In this document: one piece after another, positions 10,780 to 22,150 of the stretch
Numbering within the stretch: the first letter of the stretch is position 1
Layout of the letters: each line of letters starts with the position of its first letter
Assembly (NCBI RefSeq): GCF_001625195.1
Contig: NC_054390.1
Location: 7,971,222-8,035,221 of the forward strand
Direction of reading: 5' to 3'
Source: Drechmeria coniospora
Taxonomy: Eukaryota; Ascomycota; Sordariomycetes; Hypocreales; Ophiocordycipitaceae
Length of the DNA stretch: 64,000 nucleotides
Notes under the pieces: model-generated
The model's input: the letters and a program-made list of their open reading frames with translations, nothing else
Told to the model about the DNA's origin: nothing
Database searches by the model: none
Translations under genes and position numbers: made by a program

Positions 10780-11170
10780 TTGATACAAGTACAGGGTGTA
10801 TTACTTAAGTACTGTACGGAGCACACATGAACTCCGTAATACAGTACCCCGTAAGTAAGTAAGCACTCCGCACTTATGGTGCACATGTACTTAAGTACTT
10901 ACAGTACAGAGTACGAGTGCAGTAGGCGTAAGTGGGTGCAAGTACTTACAGTACTGTACTCCGCACTTGAGTGTGCACTTGAGTGGTACTGTACATGTAC
11001 GGAGTCCTAGTACGGAGAACAGCAATAATAATACTTACTTGACCTCCGTGCAAGGTACAAGCAAGTACCAAGCAAGTCGATGCCTCTCATCTCATGGGCA
11101 CTGTATCCGTACTGTACTTGCACTTACCGCTGGGTACTGTAGCTGCACCGTACCACGTCGCCGTACGACT
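10780..11170. repeat. GTAC-rich repeat island
   Basis: The same motif family as at 8860-9290: repeated GTACTTAAGTAC, TACAGTACTGTA, TACGGAG and GTAAGTAAGTA. No coding potential. Confidence 0.75.
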
Positions 11171-12004
11171 TGCCGTGCTAGGGATGCACGGATGCACGCT
11201 GCCAGTATGGTGTAAGCCTGCCCTGAAGGCGATAATTGGTAGGCATTTCGTAGGTTTATGCCAAGGTCTTAGTCGCTGCACGGCGCGAGCATCTGCATCC
11301 CGTAGGTCGGCGTCGCCTACGTGCAAACGAGTGCACGCCGACGTAAGTGTGGCCAGTAGTCGAGGCGCTAGCGATATTTCGGGAGGAATCTCTGGAGCCC
11401 CGGCGAAATTTGCGGGCCTTTCCCCCCACATGCAAACGGTGCTCGCCATGCTTCCATCTCGGCTTCCATCATGCTTCTCTCCTAGTCGCGCCGTGCGTGC
11501 GCTGTCCCCCGACTCGTGCCCGAATGCAATCCAGCCACGCTGTCGCTCGCGCTCGCGGTACGTCTGCGGAGCGGACTAGGCGCACCCATGCACACCACAG
11601 GCATGAAAATGGACCGAGGGTGGTGGCGACTAGCACGACTAGCACGAGTGAGCGCCGCCGTACTTGTACATGTTCGTCCAGCAACTCCGTCGTCGCCTAC
11701 GAGGTAGCAGGTACGCCGACGCTGCGCACCCGGTACGTTGCGAGTAGCGTGCTGTACCGTACCTGACGAGGAGCGTACGGTGCGCGTCCATGTACACTAC
11801 CCCGCCTAGCATTGTGCCCAGGTACGGCCTACAGTGTGCTGCGGGCGCCCGCGACCACCCGACGACCCCCCCCCCTGGCCGTGTCATGTTCCTGATCCGC
11901 CCGGTGTAACGGAGCAATGCCTGCCAGGCTCCCTCCCCCCCCCGCCGTCCGAAGGAGGCAGTTTCGCCTTCGCCTGGACGGACTGATGCAGAGGTGCGTC
12001 CAAG

Positions 12005-12012
12005 TATATATT
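12005..12012 (+). promoter_or_regulatory. TATA-like box (TATATATT)
   Basis: TATATATT lies 140 bp upstream of the ATG at 12152. It is followed by a GATCGATCGATCGATC run near 12041-12056 and a pyrimidine-rich leader ending in CCACC before the ATG. The position is consistent with a core promoter; no transcript data are available. Confidence 0.5.
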
Positions 12013-12151
12013 GAATTGCCGCGCCCTCCATTTCCGCATCCGATCGATCGATCGATCACCTCATTACTCTACCAGTACATTCCATCGCACAAGTCAGACA
12101 TCACGTCGACCCCTTTTCCACTCTACCAACGCCTACACCTATACCTCCACC

Positions 12152-12649
12152 ATGTCTCTCGGTGATCGATTTCGTCGCGCCGTCCGCAAGTCGGATTCCT
12201 CCGACGATGCCTCGCAGGCCCACAGCAGCGCCGCCACCTCGACGACCAACGCCAGCGAAACCTCATCTCTCCACACGACGGCCACGGCCGGCTCGACCTT
12301 TTCCAAGGTCTTTCCCTTTCGCTCACGCTCCCGCTCCGGCAGCCGGCAGAAGAGCGCGGAGAAGGAATCCGGCCGGGCGCGGGGCAAGGATCGCAAGAAG
12401 CCCATCCACCCGAGCCAGCGGCCGCTCACGCTCCAGAACCTCCAGCACCAGGAGATGCTCAGCCAGTTCACCATGACCTTTGGCGCGAGCGACCCGAGCC
12501 AGATTGAGCGACTCAGCTTCTGCGGCGTGAGCCCGTGCTGCACGCGCCCGTCGAGCATCGATCTCGACCGAGACGAGTTCAACCTCAGCAGCCGCACGTC
12601 GGCCCTTTCCCTCGTCGAGGCGCCGAGTGGCGATTCGGTCCGTCAATGA
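12152..12649 (+). CDS. Conserved-looking Ser/Arg-rich protein of unknown function
   Basis: A single exon for 165 residues starting in good context (CCACC ATG TCT). The first 75 residues are Ser/Thr-rich and probably disordered. A strongly basic segment (about 68-92, many Arg, Ser and Lys) follows and could act as a nuclear localisation signal or RNA-binding patch. The segment LTLQNLQHQEMLSQFTMTFG (about residues 97-116) is an amphipathic stretch that looks constrained, and SFCGVSPCCTRPSS follows. I recognise no named domain. It is isolated, with more than 1.5 kb of gene-free DNA on each side. The strong promoter-like TATA box and Kozak context support a real gene. Confidence 0.6.
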   Translation: MSLGDRFRRAVRKSDSSDDASQAHSSAATSTTNASETSSLHTTATAGSTFSKVFPFRSRSRSGSRQKSAEKESGRARGKDRKKPIHPSQRPLTLQNLQHQEMLSQFTMTFGASDPSQIERLSFCGVSPCCTRPSSIDLDRDEFNLSSRTSALSLVEAPSGDSVRQ

Positions 12650-14285
12650 TGGCAAGGTGACGGCGGGGAAAGTCGAGGAACGAGCGACGAGCGACGCGGC
12701 CAATCATCGACTGGCCGGTGGCGACTTTCGAATCGTCGTCGGCGCATCGGAAGCGAACCGTCCAGTCAAACCAAACGTGCCGACCTAGGGCACCGCTGCA
12801 AACCGATGCAAAATCAGCGCAAAGCAGAACGCCCCCAGCGTGGCGGCTAATTGAATCAACGCACCGAACCATCATCGTACGGTGCGAAAATCCGGCACAA
12901 ATCCGGCCACACTGGCCATGGCTGCCTCTGCTCGGCTCCACTTTAAGCTAAACCGCCGAGGCAGTCAAGCCCCTGGATTTCGACGCCGAGGTTACACACA
13001 ACGACCAATCCAAGTCACACACCTTCGGTTTGCGACCTGCGCCTTGCGTCATCTTTGCATCCTCATCACCATGAAGCTTCATCGAGAAAGGTAGGCGCAC
13101 CCTTCGATCAACGCAACCAATCGAAACCGTACTGACACTGCATGCAGCCATTGATTCGTTTTGCGTGCCATCACCATGGAACCTTCAGTCACTAGCTTCC
13201 TGCGTCGCCTCGTGCCATGTTTGGCAGTGCCTTGCAAGGTGCATTGGTATCCAAGGAAGTGCTTGCCTGTACCTTGCCGTACATACATATGCAGGGCAGC
13301 GCAACAATAGGCCATGCTTGCTGCTTTGGGTCATGGGCATGCGCCTTGGCACGCGCGTGTGGTGCGCGACATGAATGGGAGTAAAAAATAGTAGCTATTA
13401 GGAGGATTAATATGGTAATAAAATGGACAGTATAGACGGCCTCGATCTGGAACAGGCGTTCAAAAACAGTCCCGTTGATGGAGATTGACGGCGTGAAATT
13501 GACGACTTTAATCAAGCAAGCCTGCTTCCTTCCTTTCATTCTCGTGATGCCTGAGGTGCCACCTGCGGAGCAGGAACATGCCTTCCCTCACCTAAGTACT
13601 CCCACACCTAAGTTCTCCCTCACCTACTCCCTCACCTACCTCACACCTACCTCACCTACCTCGCCTACCTCACTTACCTAGCCTACCTCACCTACCTCAC
13701 CTACCTCACGTGTGACGCGGCGAATGCACTCGTTCGTTCACCGCCGTCCTCAGCCTCGGACGGGCAAGCAACTCTGACAAGGAAGCACCTTGCTGGGACA
13801 GAGGGTGTTTGCGTTGGGTGGGAAACAAGTGATGCTAGGAGTACATCTCTTGTACTGGCGCAGGCAGATGGATAGGTGCAGTTACCCGACCATTTCTCGG
13901 AAGATTCTGGCGGCGGCGGCAAAGTCAACAAACGGAACAAACAATGGCTGCCGGATTCTCCGACGTGCTGTGCCTGGCTCTTGCCTCACGAGCCGCCACC
14001 GCCCATCAGTTCACAGGCAACCATGCCCAAGCCCTAATCATGTGTATTCATGCCGCACCGTGCTTCCATCCCGTCATCCTCCCTCCCTTTGCCCTCTGGC
14101 CTCAGGCTGTTCGCCTCTCGAACGAGCGGTCCGACCCAGCACCACCTTGACGACGACAGCCTTGTCACGCACGCACGCGCACAGGCAATCTCTGTTCGAA
14201 ACGTCAGCTTGAAATCCTCAAAAGGATACATATTCGAGTCAACTCCCGTCAGTGCAAGCAACGAATTCGCCACTCCCCGCGGAGC
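12650..14285. other. Gene-free interval with CTCACCTAC repeat
   Basis: No supported gene. 12650-13560 shows nothing recognisable. A CTCACCTAC-type tandem array lies at 13583-13710. 13950-14285 is the likely promoter of the F-box-like gene. Confidence 0.6.
13583..13710 (+). repeat. CTCACCTAC tandem array
   Basis: About 14 degenerate copies of an 8-9 base unit (CTCACCTA / CTCACCTAC / CTCGCCTAC). Simple satellite-like DNA, reading Ser-Leu-Thr-Tyr repeats in some frames. Confidence 0.8.
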
Positions 14286-15314
14286 ATGTCGTCCAAGTCG
14301 TGGTACATTTTGTGGTCCAAGGCCGTTCCGGCACGGTATGGCCTGTCCAAGAACATCCAAACCTTGCTGCAGCACCTGGACTTGTACTACTCGGGAGGCC
14401 TCGAAGCCGACGAGCTGGGCCGTCTCGTCCGCTTGAGCCCGCATCGACGAACGGCCATCGCCAACACCATTGCCAAATGTGCCAACATCATCAAGAAGGA
14501 TCCTTCTGAACTCAGGACTTGCGTCGATGTCATCGAGATGTGCACCGAAATTCTCGAGATTGCCGGTTCGTCACCCCCGAAGCGGATCGTGCGGAACTGC
14601 CTGTGACCACGGGGGAATCCGGGCTGCTGACCTTTTGTCCCAGACAAACGGCCCCCCCTCGCCGGGTTCCCCTTCATGAAGCTGCCGATGGAGATCCGCA
14701 CCAATATTCTCCATCTCATCGTGGCCAACGTATTTACGACGACCGTCATTGTCCCCGCGAGCAAGAAGAGTCGCTGTAGCTGCCCCTCGATCGACCCCCC
14801 CGCCTGCACCTTCCAGTCGGCGCATATGAAGGCGCTGCCTACCCTATTCGGAGCCGCGCTGAACCAAGAGTTTTGTCGATTCTTCTTTCGACGATATTCC
14901 TTCCGATTCACCTGTCCTTGCGAGTTGCTCGCCCACCTTGAGCAGAACGAGGCCCTGTTCCAGAACATTCACCACCTGAGCGTTCACTGGTGCGGACTCG
15001 ATGCTGCCAAGGCCTTTACGATGCTCGCAAAGTGCCCGAGGCTGGAGACTCTCAAGATCACCATCTCCAAATTTACGCCAGACTGCATGAGCGAAAACAC
15101 TCAGATCATGCGCGCCTACTTTCCTGCTTCCTTTCGACATCCCCGCTTCACCGACACCCTTGGCTTGGATGAGCTCCTGACCATTCGAGGTCTCAAGGAT
15201 GTCAAGGTCTGGCACGGCCGGACGAAAGGCAGCTGGTCCATGCGCGTCGAATCGGAACGCGCTGGCCTCTCGAGACTCCTCTCCAACCACCTGACAAAGC
15301 CCCGAAGTGCATGA
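14286..15314 (+). CDS. F-box-like protein of unknown function
   Basis: Two exons: 14286-14565 and 14644-15314, joined by a 78-bp intron with donor GTTCGT, branch GCTGAC and acceptor CCCAG. This gives 316 residues, with the junction codon GAC made across the splice. After an N-terminal helical region with no known family, residues about 105-125 read MKLPMEIRTNILHLIV, matching the L-P-x-E-[IL]-R-x-x-I core of F-box and fungal F-box-like domains. The C-terminal half contains LSVHWCGLDAAKAF and CPRLETLKITI, which resemble leucine-rich-repeat-like beta-alpha segments. F-box proteins link substrates to SCF ubiquitin ligases; that role here is inference. An additional upstream exon cannot be excluded. 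Confidence 0.65.
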
Positions 15315-16353
15315 TGGCTTTCTCGGTCCGACGCCGACGACGGACCAGCGGAGGACTGTTTTGAGTAGCCGGCAGAGTGCCCAAGAACGCCGGCAACCTT
15401 CCATGGGAAGATGCGATGCCAACCAGATGGGGTACGGTGCATGCATGTCAAGGGGCGCTGTTGGACGCTCGTGCTCGATGGCAGCATGAGATGGGCACCA
15501 AGACGTTGTAACGCAGGCATCCAAAGATGCAGAAAGAAATGTGACAACAGATAAATTACGGGTACCTTCGTAAGGTCATGTTGCTGAAGGTCCCGTACTC
15601 AAAATCGTTGTCGAGCTTCTTCTCGTCTTGTACCTGCGCCGAGGCACAGGCAGCCGGCTCAAGATCAGTCCTTGGTGTCGACTGACCGAGCAATGGCAAG
15701 AGACGGCAGGTCGACGACCTCTGCAGAGAGTGAAAAACTACGAATGAATGGGACACTGGCATTGCTTGGGCCTTCCACTTGGCGAGCCCGCATCGTATTC
15801 ACCACCCGCCCATGGCGTCAACTGTTCGCATCCTGCTTGGCAACTTGCGCACGGGATGCCCCTTTGCCCTGATCAGATCACTCAGGAGGTTTGACACTTC
15901 CTTCGCCATCTCGTTACATCTGCTGACTCTGGACATTGGTGGCCCATTCCCTTTGCCCACGACCAGATGGAGCGAGAGTGGCAGACCTGAAGTGCCTGCC
16001 GTGGAGGAGCATCTCTGTTGACGAGTTGGGCGGAATTGTGTGCACCACGCCTTGCCCACACATGGATGGAAGATGTTGTTTGGTGCATAGGTAGTAAATC
16101 GGCGGATAAATATTTACGCGTCGCCGAATTTAGCGAGCAACCGAGAGTCTGCACTGGCCGTTGCCATGGCCCATGGCACGTGACTGGATCATTTAGCGCC
16201 CACCGCTCCTTGCCCTACTCGCGACCCCACAGGGTCGAAAATTCCACCACGTTTAGCGAGTGCGTGGGAACAGTTTCCGCCTCTTTTCAACCCGACTCCA
16301 ATCAATCGACCATCATCGAGCACACACGGCAACGACCGTTACAGTTGCCCAGC
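15315..16353. other. Intergenic; promoter of the S18 gene
   Basis: No gene was recognised between 15315 and 16060. Roughly the last 250 bp carry repeated TTTAGCG motifs and a CACGTGAC sequence near 16178-16185, described separately, and are the probable S18 promoter. Confidence 0.55.
16129..16260 (+). promoter_or_regulatory. Three TTTAGCG motifs upstream of ribosomal protein S18
   Basis: TTTAGCGAG occurs at 16129-16137 and 16252-16260, and TTTAGCGCC at 16192-16200, all on the plus strand within 230 bp of the S18 ATG. A CACGTGAC core lies between the first two. The repetition in one short promoter suggests a transcription-factor site; the factor is not known to me. Confidence 0.4.
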
Positions 16354-17029
16354 ATGTCGCTCGTGTCGGGAGAGAAGACGAATTTCCAATTCGTAAGTCT
16401 TACCTTTGCCCTGCCGTGCCTGTGCCATTGCACCCGGCCGCGGAATCGCCACGGCATGACTTCGCATCGTCGCCGCCGTCATCGATATTCGTTCACACGA
16501 ACCCCCAGTTCGCTAACGGGTTACCGATAGATCTTGCGTCTTCTGAACACCAATGTGGACGGCAAGCAGAAGGTCATGTACGCCTTGACCAAGATCAAGG
16601 GTGTCGGTCGCCGATACTCCAACTTGGTCTGCAAGAAGGCTGATGTCGACCTGAACAAGCGGTATGGCCCACGACGGAGAAATTGGCACGTTGATGGGAC
16701 GTCAGGCTAAACAAGGTCCTTTGAACAGCGCCGGTGAGCTCACCACCGAAGAGCTCGAGCGAATCGTCACCATCATCCAGAACCCGACCCAGTACAAGAT
16801 CCCCAGCTGGTTCCTCAACAGGCAGCGCGATATCGTCGACGGCAAGGACTCCCAGGTTCTCGCCAACGGTGTCGACTCCAAGCTGCGTGATGATCTCGAG
16901 CGCTTGAAGAAGATCCGCGCCCACCGTGGTCTCCGTCACTACTGGGGCCTGCGTGTCCGTGGCCAGCACACCAAGACCACCGGCCGCCGTGGCCGGACTG
17001 TCGGTGTGTCCAAGAAGAAGGGTGGTTAA
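16354..17029 (+). CDS. RPS18: 40S ribosomal protein S18 (uS13)
   Basis: Three exons: 16354-16392, 16531-16661 and 16729-17029. Introns are 138 and 67 bp, with donors GTAAGT and GTATGG and acceptors GATAG and AACAG. The product is 156 residues, the usual length in fungi. Typical family stretches are visible: [26 protein letters not shown], and the basic tail [22 protein letters not shown]. It is a component of the small-subunit head that contacts the large subunit and the P-site tRNA. The very short first exon (13 codons) followed by a long intron is typical of fungal ribosomal-protein genes. Identification is secure. Confidence 0.97.
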
Positions 17030-17283
17030 ACGAGCATGCAGTTACGGTATCGGGTGGACAGGCGTGACGGCTGGCATCTCCATCTTTCTGAGATTTTTGA
17101 GAGGATTGCTTTTTCCTGCATTTCGCAGCTAGGGTTGTACTCCAAATCAGAGTCATGAATTAAAAAAGCATTCTACCACGTGGTCGAGCACCCTTCACGT
17201 GCGTCCAGTGCCCTCGTGCACCTTTCAGGACGGCCGAAGCAGGAAAAAAGCGAACGACTCGAATGATGACGACACGGTTGATT

Positions 17284-18219
17284 TTAGTCTTCATGCGTGA
17301 CGGCCATGTCTAGCACCTCTACACGTCCCTGACCTTTTGTTTCGTTGGCAATGAAGCCGGACAAGGCCTTGAAGGCGCCGGGTTCGACAAAGCCAATCAC
17401 TTCCCACTCTGAGCCCACCACATCTTGGCTCTCGACCTGCTCTACGTAGCTCAATATCATGTCCTTGACGGTACCCGGCGCCTTTTGCTCTCCGTCCTCT
17501 TCTTGAGCGCCTCGTTGGCCGGCGGCTGAAGGCTTCACGGCCTGCTTGAGGACGCTGGTGGCGCACGAAATTCGTAGCCGCATTCTTGCGCGAGCGACGG
17601 GAATTGGCTGGACGGCGATGAGGGCCTTCATCGCCTCGAGGGCCTGGCTCTTGGCGCTCTTGGTTGTCACCACACCGGTCCAGGTGCTCTCCTTGGCTCG
17701 CGGTTTCGCGCCCGCGTCGTCGCCCGTGATCGGCGTTCCGGCGCCGCTCGCCGGATGGCTCTTGTCCGCGTTGCTGTGGGCCTGCGAGCTCAGCATGTCG
17801 AGCGCTTTTTCGATCATGCCGAAGGTGTAGATTCTCTTGGTCCGCGGATCGACAAGCTTGCTCGCGACAATGCCTATGACCTCGTTGTGCACGCGATCGA
17901 GCTGCGCCGCGCGCTCCTTTTCGCCCACCTGGAGCTCGCCCTTTTTCAGAATTTCGAGGATCACGTCGTTGGTCGATTTGTCCTTGCCAAAAGCCTTCTC
18001 GATGCTTTCCTTGTCCGCCGTTTGGCCCTTGGAGACATTGATGAATATGTTGGGGATCTGTAGAACGTTGTCGAGGTCGGTATCGATGCCGGAGCGCCAC
18101 TCGAGGACTTTGTTCTTGTAGCAGGCGATTTCGAACCGCTTCTTGCCCTTCTTCAGACGCACGAGCGAAACGTTTGTGAGCTTGATCTGGTTGGACGGCT
18201 GGTTGATTTGACGAGACAT
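17284..18219 (-). CDS. SDO1: Ribosome maturation protein SBDS/Sdo1
   Basis: A single exon for 311 residues. The N-terminal SBDS (FYSH) domain spans about residues 8-98, with NVSLVRLKKGKKRFEIACYKNKV and NIFINVSKGQ. The central helical domain follows (KGELQVGEKERAAQLD). The family is usually about 250 residues; the excess lies in low-complexity inserts around 155-180 (SHPASGAGTPITGDDAGA) and 228-250. SBDS works with the GTPase Efl1 to release eIF6/Tif6 from the pre-60S subunit, in the cytoplasm. It is head to head with the TrpRS gene and tail to tail with S18 (255 bp apart), forming a small group of translation genes. Confidence 0.95.
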   Translation of the reverse strand: MSRQINQPSNQIKLTNVSLVRLKKGKKRFEIACYKNKVLEWRSGIDTDLDNVLQIPNIFINVSKGQTADKESIEKAFGKDKSTNDVILEILKKGELQVGEKERAAQLDRVHNEVIGIVASKLVDPRTKRIYTFGMIEKALDMLSSQAHSNADKSHPASGAGTPITGDDAGAKPRAKESTWTGVVTTKSAKSQALEAMKALIAVQPIPVARARMRLRISCATSVLKQAVKPSAAGQRGAQEEDGEQKAPGTVKDMILSYVEQVESQDVVGSEWEVIGFVEPGAFKALSGFIANETKGQGRVEVLDMAVTHED

Positions 18220-18683
18220 GATGGGCGGGAAAAAATGATGGCAATGCTCTTGGCTCGTCCGGTTCGTGAAATGGGGCCTACGAGAGGCAGTTGCTTTCTT
18301 TATCGATGAAAAGCCAAGTTTCCTAGGATGGCAGAAAGACGATGGAGCATTTTTCGGGTCGCAGAGTCCGAGGGGGGCGTGGTGAAGGTGCCTCGAGTTG
18401 AACTGGTTCGGCAGACGTTGGCTGTTAAATTGTCAGCGGGCGTACCGCACTGGATGAAGGCTGGTGGAGGCGGTGGTAGCCTTCTCTGTTGACCCCGCCA
18501 TGGTTGCTACGCTACCTAGGAAATCTTCCCATCCAACCCCGCCTGCTAGGCCACCCAGCTTGAGTCACCGAAACAGTCACTCTCACCTTGCTCGTTCGGG
18601 GTGCCGTCTTGTGTCGCCACGATCCTGACTCTGGACCTTTGGGATTCCCCTTTTGGTCAACATCAATCTCCGACACAGCTGCC
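18220..18683. promoter_or_regulatory. Shared divergent promoter, SBDS and TrpRS
   Basis: A 464-bp region separates the start codons of the divergently transcribed SBDS and tryptophanyl-tRNA synthetase genes. No clear TATA box is visible. Co-regulation of two translation genes from one region is plausible but unproven. Confidence 0.5.
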
Positions 18684-20480
18684 ATGGCTTCCGCTCCCTC
18701 CCAAAGCGCCGAACCTCCTTCGACGGTGGGGCAAGATGGCACCGCTCCGCCGGCGTCTTCCACCAAGCAGGATATCAACCCTTGGTCCGTCTCGGGCGAG
18801 GTGGGCGAGGACGGCAAGGTCAAGGCAATCGACTATCGAAAACTGGTGCAGGAATTTGGTACCAATCTCATCGACGATGCGCTGCTGGAGCGGTTCGAGC
18901 GGGTGACGGGCCACAAACCACACAGATTCATGCGACGGCAGATCGTCTTCAGCCACAGGGACCTGTCCGTCATCCTGGATCGGTACGAGAAGGTAGGTTC
19001 TTCCACGAGGCACGGCAGAGAATGGAGGTCCAAGAATCCACCTGACATGATTCCGCAGAACGAGCCTTTCTACCTGTACACCGGACGCGGACCCAGCAGC
19101 GACAGCATGCATATTGGACACACGCAAGTGTTTGACTTTGTCAAGTGAGGGCGAACCCGACGGAAGAAAAGGGTCGTGAAGGGCAACTGACCCGATGCGC
19201 AGATGGTTGCAAGATGTCTTGGATGCTCCCCTGATCATTATGCTGACGGATGGTTCGTTTGTCCCGGAACAGTGCAGGTGCCCGCTGCCGTGCCCGCTGC
19301 CGTCACTAACATGACGACGGGTAGATGAGAAATATCTGTTCTCGGAAAAGAGAACGGTCGAGGAGGTCATGGGATACACGCGAACCAACGTGATGGACAT
19401 CATCGCCGTTGGCTTCGACGCCGAGAAAACCTTCATCTTCTCCGACTTCGACTTTGTCGGCGGCGCCTTTTACAAGAATATTGTGCGATTCGCCAAGAGA
19501 GTCACGTACAACACGGTCAGGGCCATTTTCGGCTTCGACGGCAGCGCAAACATTGGCAAGGTTCACTTTGCCAGCATCCAGGGCGCGACGGCATTTGCCT
19601 CGTCGTTTCCTCACATTTTCGGGCCCGACGAGTCCAAGACGGCCTCGATACCGTGCTTGATCCCGTGCGCCATCGACCAGGATCCCTACTTTCGTTTGAC
19701 GAGAGACTGCGCTGCCGGCTTGCATTTGGCGAAGCCGTCCCTGATCCACATGCGATTCCTGGACGCACTTCAAGGCCCCGGTTCCAAGATGTCGGCCAGC
19801 GACGACACGTCGGCCATTTTCCTCAACGACACGGCGAAGCAGATCAAGAACAAGATCAACAAGTGAGCATGCCTTGGCCGGAAGCTGGCGCGAGATGGCT
19901 GACACGAGAGCAGGCATGCTTTCTCGGGCGGGCGAGAGACGGTCGAGGAGCACCGCGAGCTGGGTGGCAACGCCGACGTCGACGTGTCGTACCAATACTT
20001 GCAGTTCTTCCTCGAGGACGACGAGGAGCTGAAGCGAATCAAGGAAGACTACAACAGCGGCAAGCTGTTGACGGGCGAGGTAAGCGGCGCCGATGTCCAA
20101 CGGAGCTGGTCGTTCCATCGAGCATGGCACTGACAGCCGGACAGCTCAAGGCGATGTGCATCGAGCATCTGCAGAAATACGTCTCCGGATTCCAAGAGAG
20201 GCGGTCCAAGGTGACGGATGCCGTTGTCGACGAGTTCATGACGGCTCGTCCGTTGAAGTGGAACGGAAACCCCAAAGTTCCGCGGGCGGACCTTGTTGTC
20301 CCGGTCGTCGCCGCTGGGGACGCCGACGCGGATGGCGCGGCGACGGCGGCGGGAGCGGATGGCAAGATGTCGAAAAGCCAGATGAAGAAGCTGCTCAAGG
20401 AGCAGCAGATTGCTGCCAAGAAGGCGGAGAAGGACAAGGCGAAAGCGGCGACGAAGGCTGCCTCGAGCGGGGGCGCATGA
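18684..20480 (+). CDS. WRS1: Cytosolic tryptophanyl-tRNA synthetase
   Basis: Six exons: 18684-18992, 19059-19144, 19203-19252, 19325-19862, 19914-20079 and 20145-20480. All junctions keep frame and use GT-AG sites; the product is 494 residues. It is a class I synthetase of eukaryotic type: the HIGH motif is HIGHT in [17 protein letters not shown], and the KMSKS loop is KMSAS in [11 protein letters not shown]. The anticodon-binding helical domain follows ([19 protein letters not shown]). The enzyme charges tRNA-Trp with tryptophan in the cytosol. The C-terminus carries a Lys/Ala-rich extension (about 50 residues, [15 protein letters not shown] onward) that also contains a KMSKS string; this is not the catalytic loop. 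Confidence 0.96.
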
Positions 20481-22150
20481 TGGTGAATGCCAGCCGCATG
20501 CCGGGAGCGCCTATGACGGCATTGGAACGGAAGCCATTACCCCCTCGAAGTCGCAGCTGTCGACTAGACGTGGGCTGGAAATGCTGCTGAGCAAATGATG
20601 ACTGAATGTCGTTGCGGCAGAGCTCCTTTAGCTACGCGGCGCAGGCACGTGGCCGATCTGTCAAGTGCTGCTATTAATATCCCCAGCCAGATGGCTGTCT
20701 GACTCACAGTGACAATCAAGTATACTCCGTGCATTCCTCGGAGACGGAGCCAGTCCTTGGTCACATGGCAGGTACAAGTACTTGACATGCTCATCAACTA
20801 ATTAGGTGCTGGGCGGAATAATGCCTACTGTACACAGTAATTACCGAGTTGTAACGCACCGTGCGAGTACAAGCCTATGTAGTTGTAGTTGTAGCTGTGC
20901 AGTACTATGCTGCAGTTTCTCCCTATTGCAGGCAAGTACTGTACTGTGCTGTGTGACTGCCAGTGTGTACTGTAGGTGTACTTGTACTCATGGTACTACC
21001 TGGTATCCCTTCGTTCGCCTCATCGTTCAACGCTGGCGACTTGAGGGCATGAGTGAGGACGCCTGTTCTACCAGATACACAAGCCAAGGATGGGTCGAGC
21101 AGGGTTTGGAAAACATGGTCATTTCGCTTACTGCACTTCATCATCGTCCCCGAGACAGACAAGCACAAGCACAGTAGGGCACGCCGATGGCCAGTCGTGC
21201 CGGCTGCTTGTGACGGCGGGGTCAATGATGCCTCTCCCTAGGCCCCCGTTCGCTCGCATAGCCTTGATCGTAGCTCCGAACGTGTACAGTAGAAGTTGCG
21301 CCTCAGCTCAGGTGCCTTTTCCATTCCTCTTGCAAGCTTCATTCGTGCCCTTGCCCGGAGAAAGTCAGCAGGTGCATCGGCTTGCTTTTGCGACTTGCTA
21401 GGTGCGGTTGGTGCGAGGTACGGAGCACTGCTAGTGTACTTGTAGGTACCTGACTACGGCTGCAAGCGGCCATCGCAAGCGGCACCCTGGTCCAGGCGCC
21501 TAGGCACCTTACTGTGCGTGTACATGTACGGCACGAGCAGCATCGTACGAGCGACTTGGTACAAACCGCCAATTGCTGCCAAAATGCATGTAGAAGAACC
21601 AAAAGGACCGAAGATTGATTTTCATGCTCACCACCTTGACGCTGTCGAGGCATCAAGCTGCCTCGTTGTGTTGCCGTTCTCCAGCTGTTCGTCGCACGGT
21701 GGTACCTGGCGGCCTAAGAAAGGTACTAGGGGGCACCTGGAAGTAAGTACATGGGTGCTCAGGTACAAGTACAGTACAGTACTTACACGCACAAGCTACT
21801 AGGTACTCTAAGTAATAAGTACGGACTGCCTTTGGTGATACCTGCTAGGTGCCTGCTAGTAGCCTAGCTAGGCTGTCGTGAACTTCCATGTACTAAAACG
21901 TACGCCCGTGAGCGGGGGCTCAAGCGCCTCCTCCACCTAGCCTTTCAGGTGGGGTATTGTTGCTGGGCCGCTCTGCGGTTACGTCGGATCCGGTGCCTCG
22001 TCATCGTCCCATCCGCCGGCCCGCTCTCACCTTAACCCTCACCCTCATCCTCACCCTCACCCTCACCCTCGTCCGTCATCTTCTCCCCCCCGTCGTCCAC
22101 TCTCATCACCAAAGCCATCCCGTTAACCAGTCTTCACCACACAACGTACC
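20481..22150. other. Gene-free interval with repeat patches
   Basis: No gene was seen. GTAC-rich patches occur at about 20775-21000 and 21740-21830. A CACCCT hexamer array lies at 22027-22071, directly in the promoter or leader of the carboxypeptidase gene. Confidence 0.6.
22027..22071 (+). repeat. CACCCT hexamer array in carboxypeptidase promoter
   Basis: About seven units of CACCCT with minor variants (CCTTAACCCTCACCCTCATCC at the left end). It resembles, but does not match, the fungal telomere hexamer CCCTAA. It ends 79 bp before the ATG at 22151 and is probably transcribed or promoter-proximal. Confidence 0.7.

Larger units (their letters stand above)
8480..12151. other. 3.7-kb gene-free interval with GTAC-repeat islands
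   Basis: No gene is supported. Overlapping open frames at 9560-10830 occur on both strands, share no family features and read as Arg/Pro-rich noise, including a Lys-rich run created by a poly-T tract at 10362-10374. Two islands of GTAC-rich motifs occur at about 8860-9290 and 10780-11170. 8480-8850 is the likely promoter of the transporter gene and 11900-12151 that of the next gene. Confidence 0.65.
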
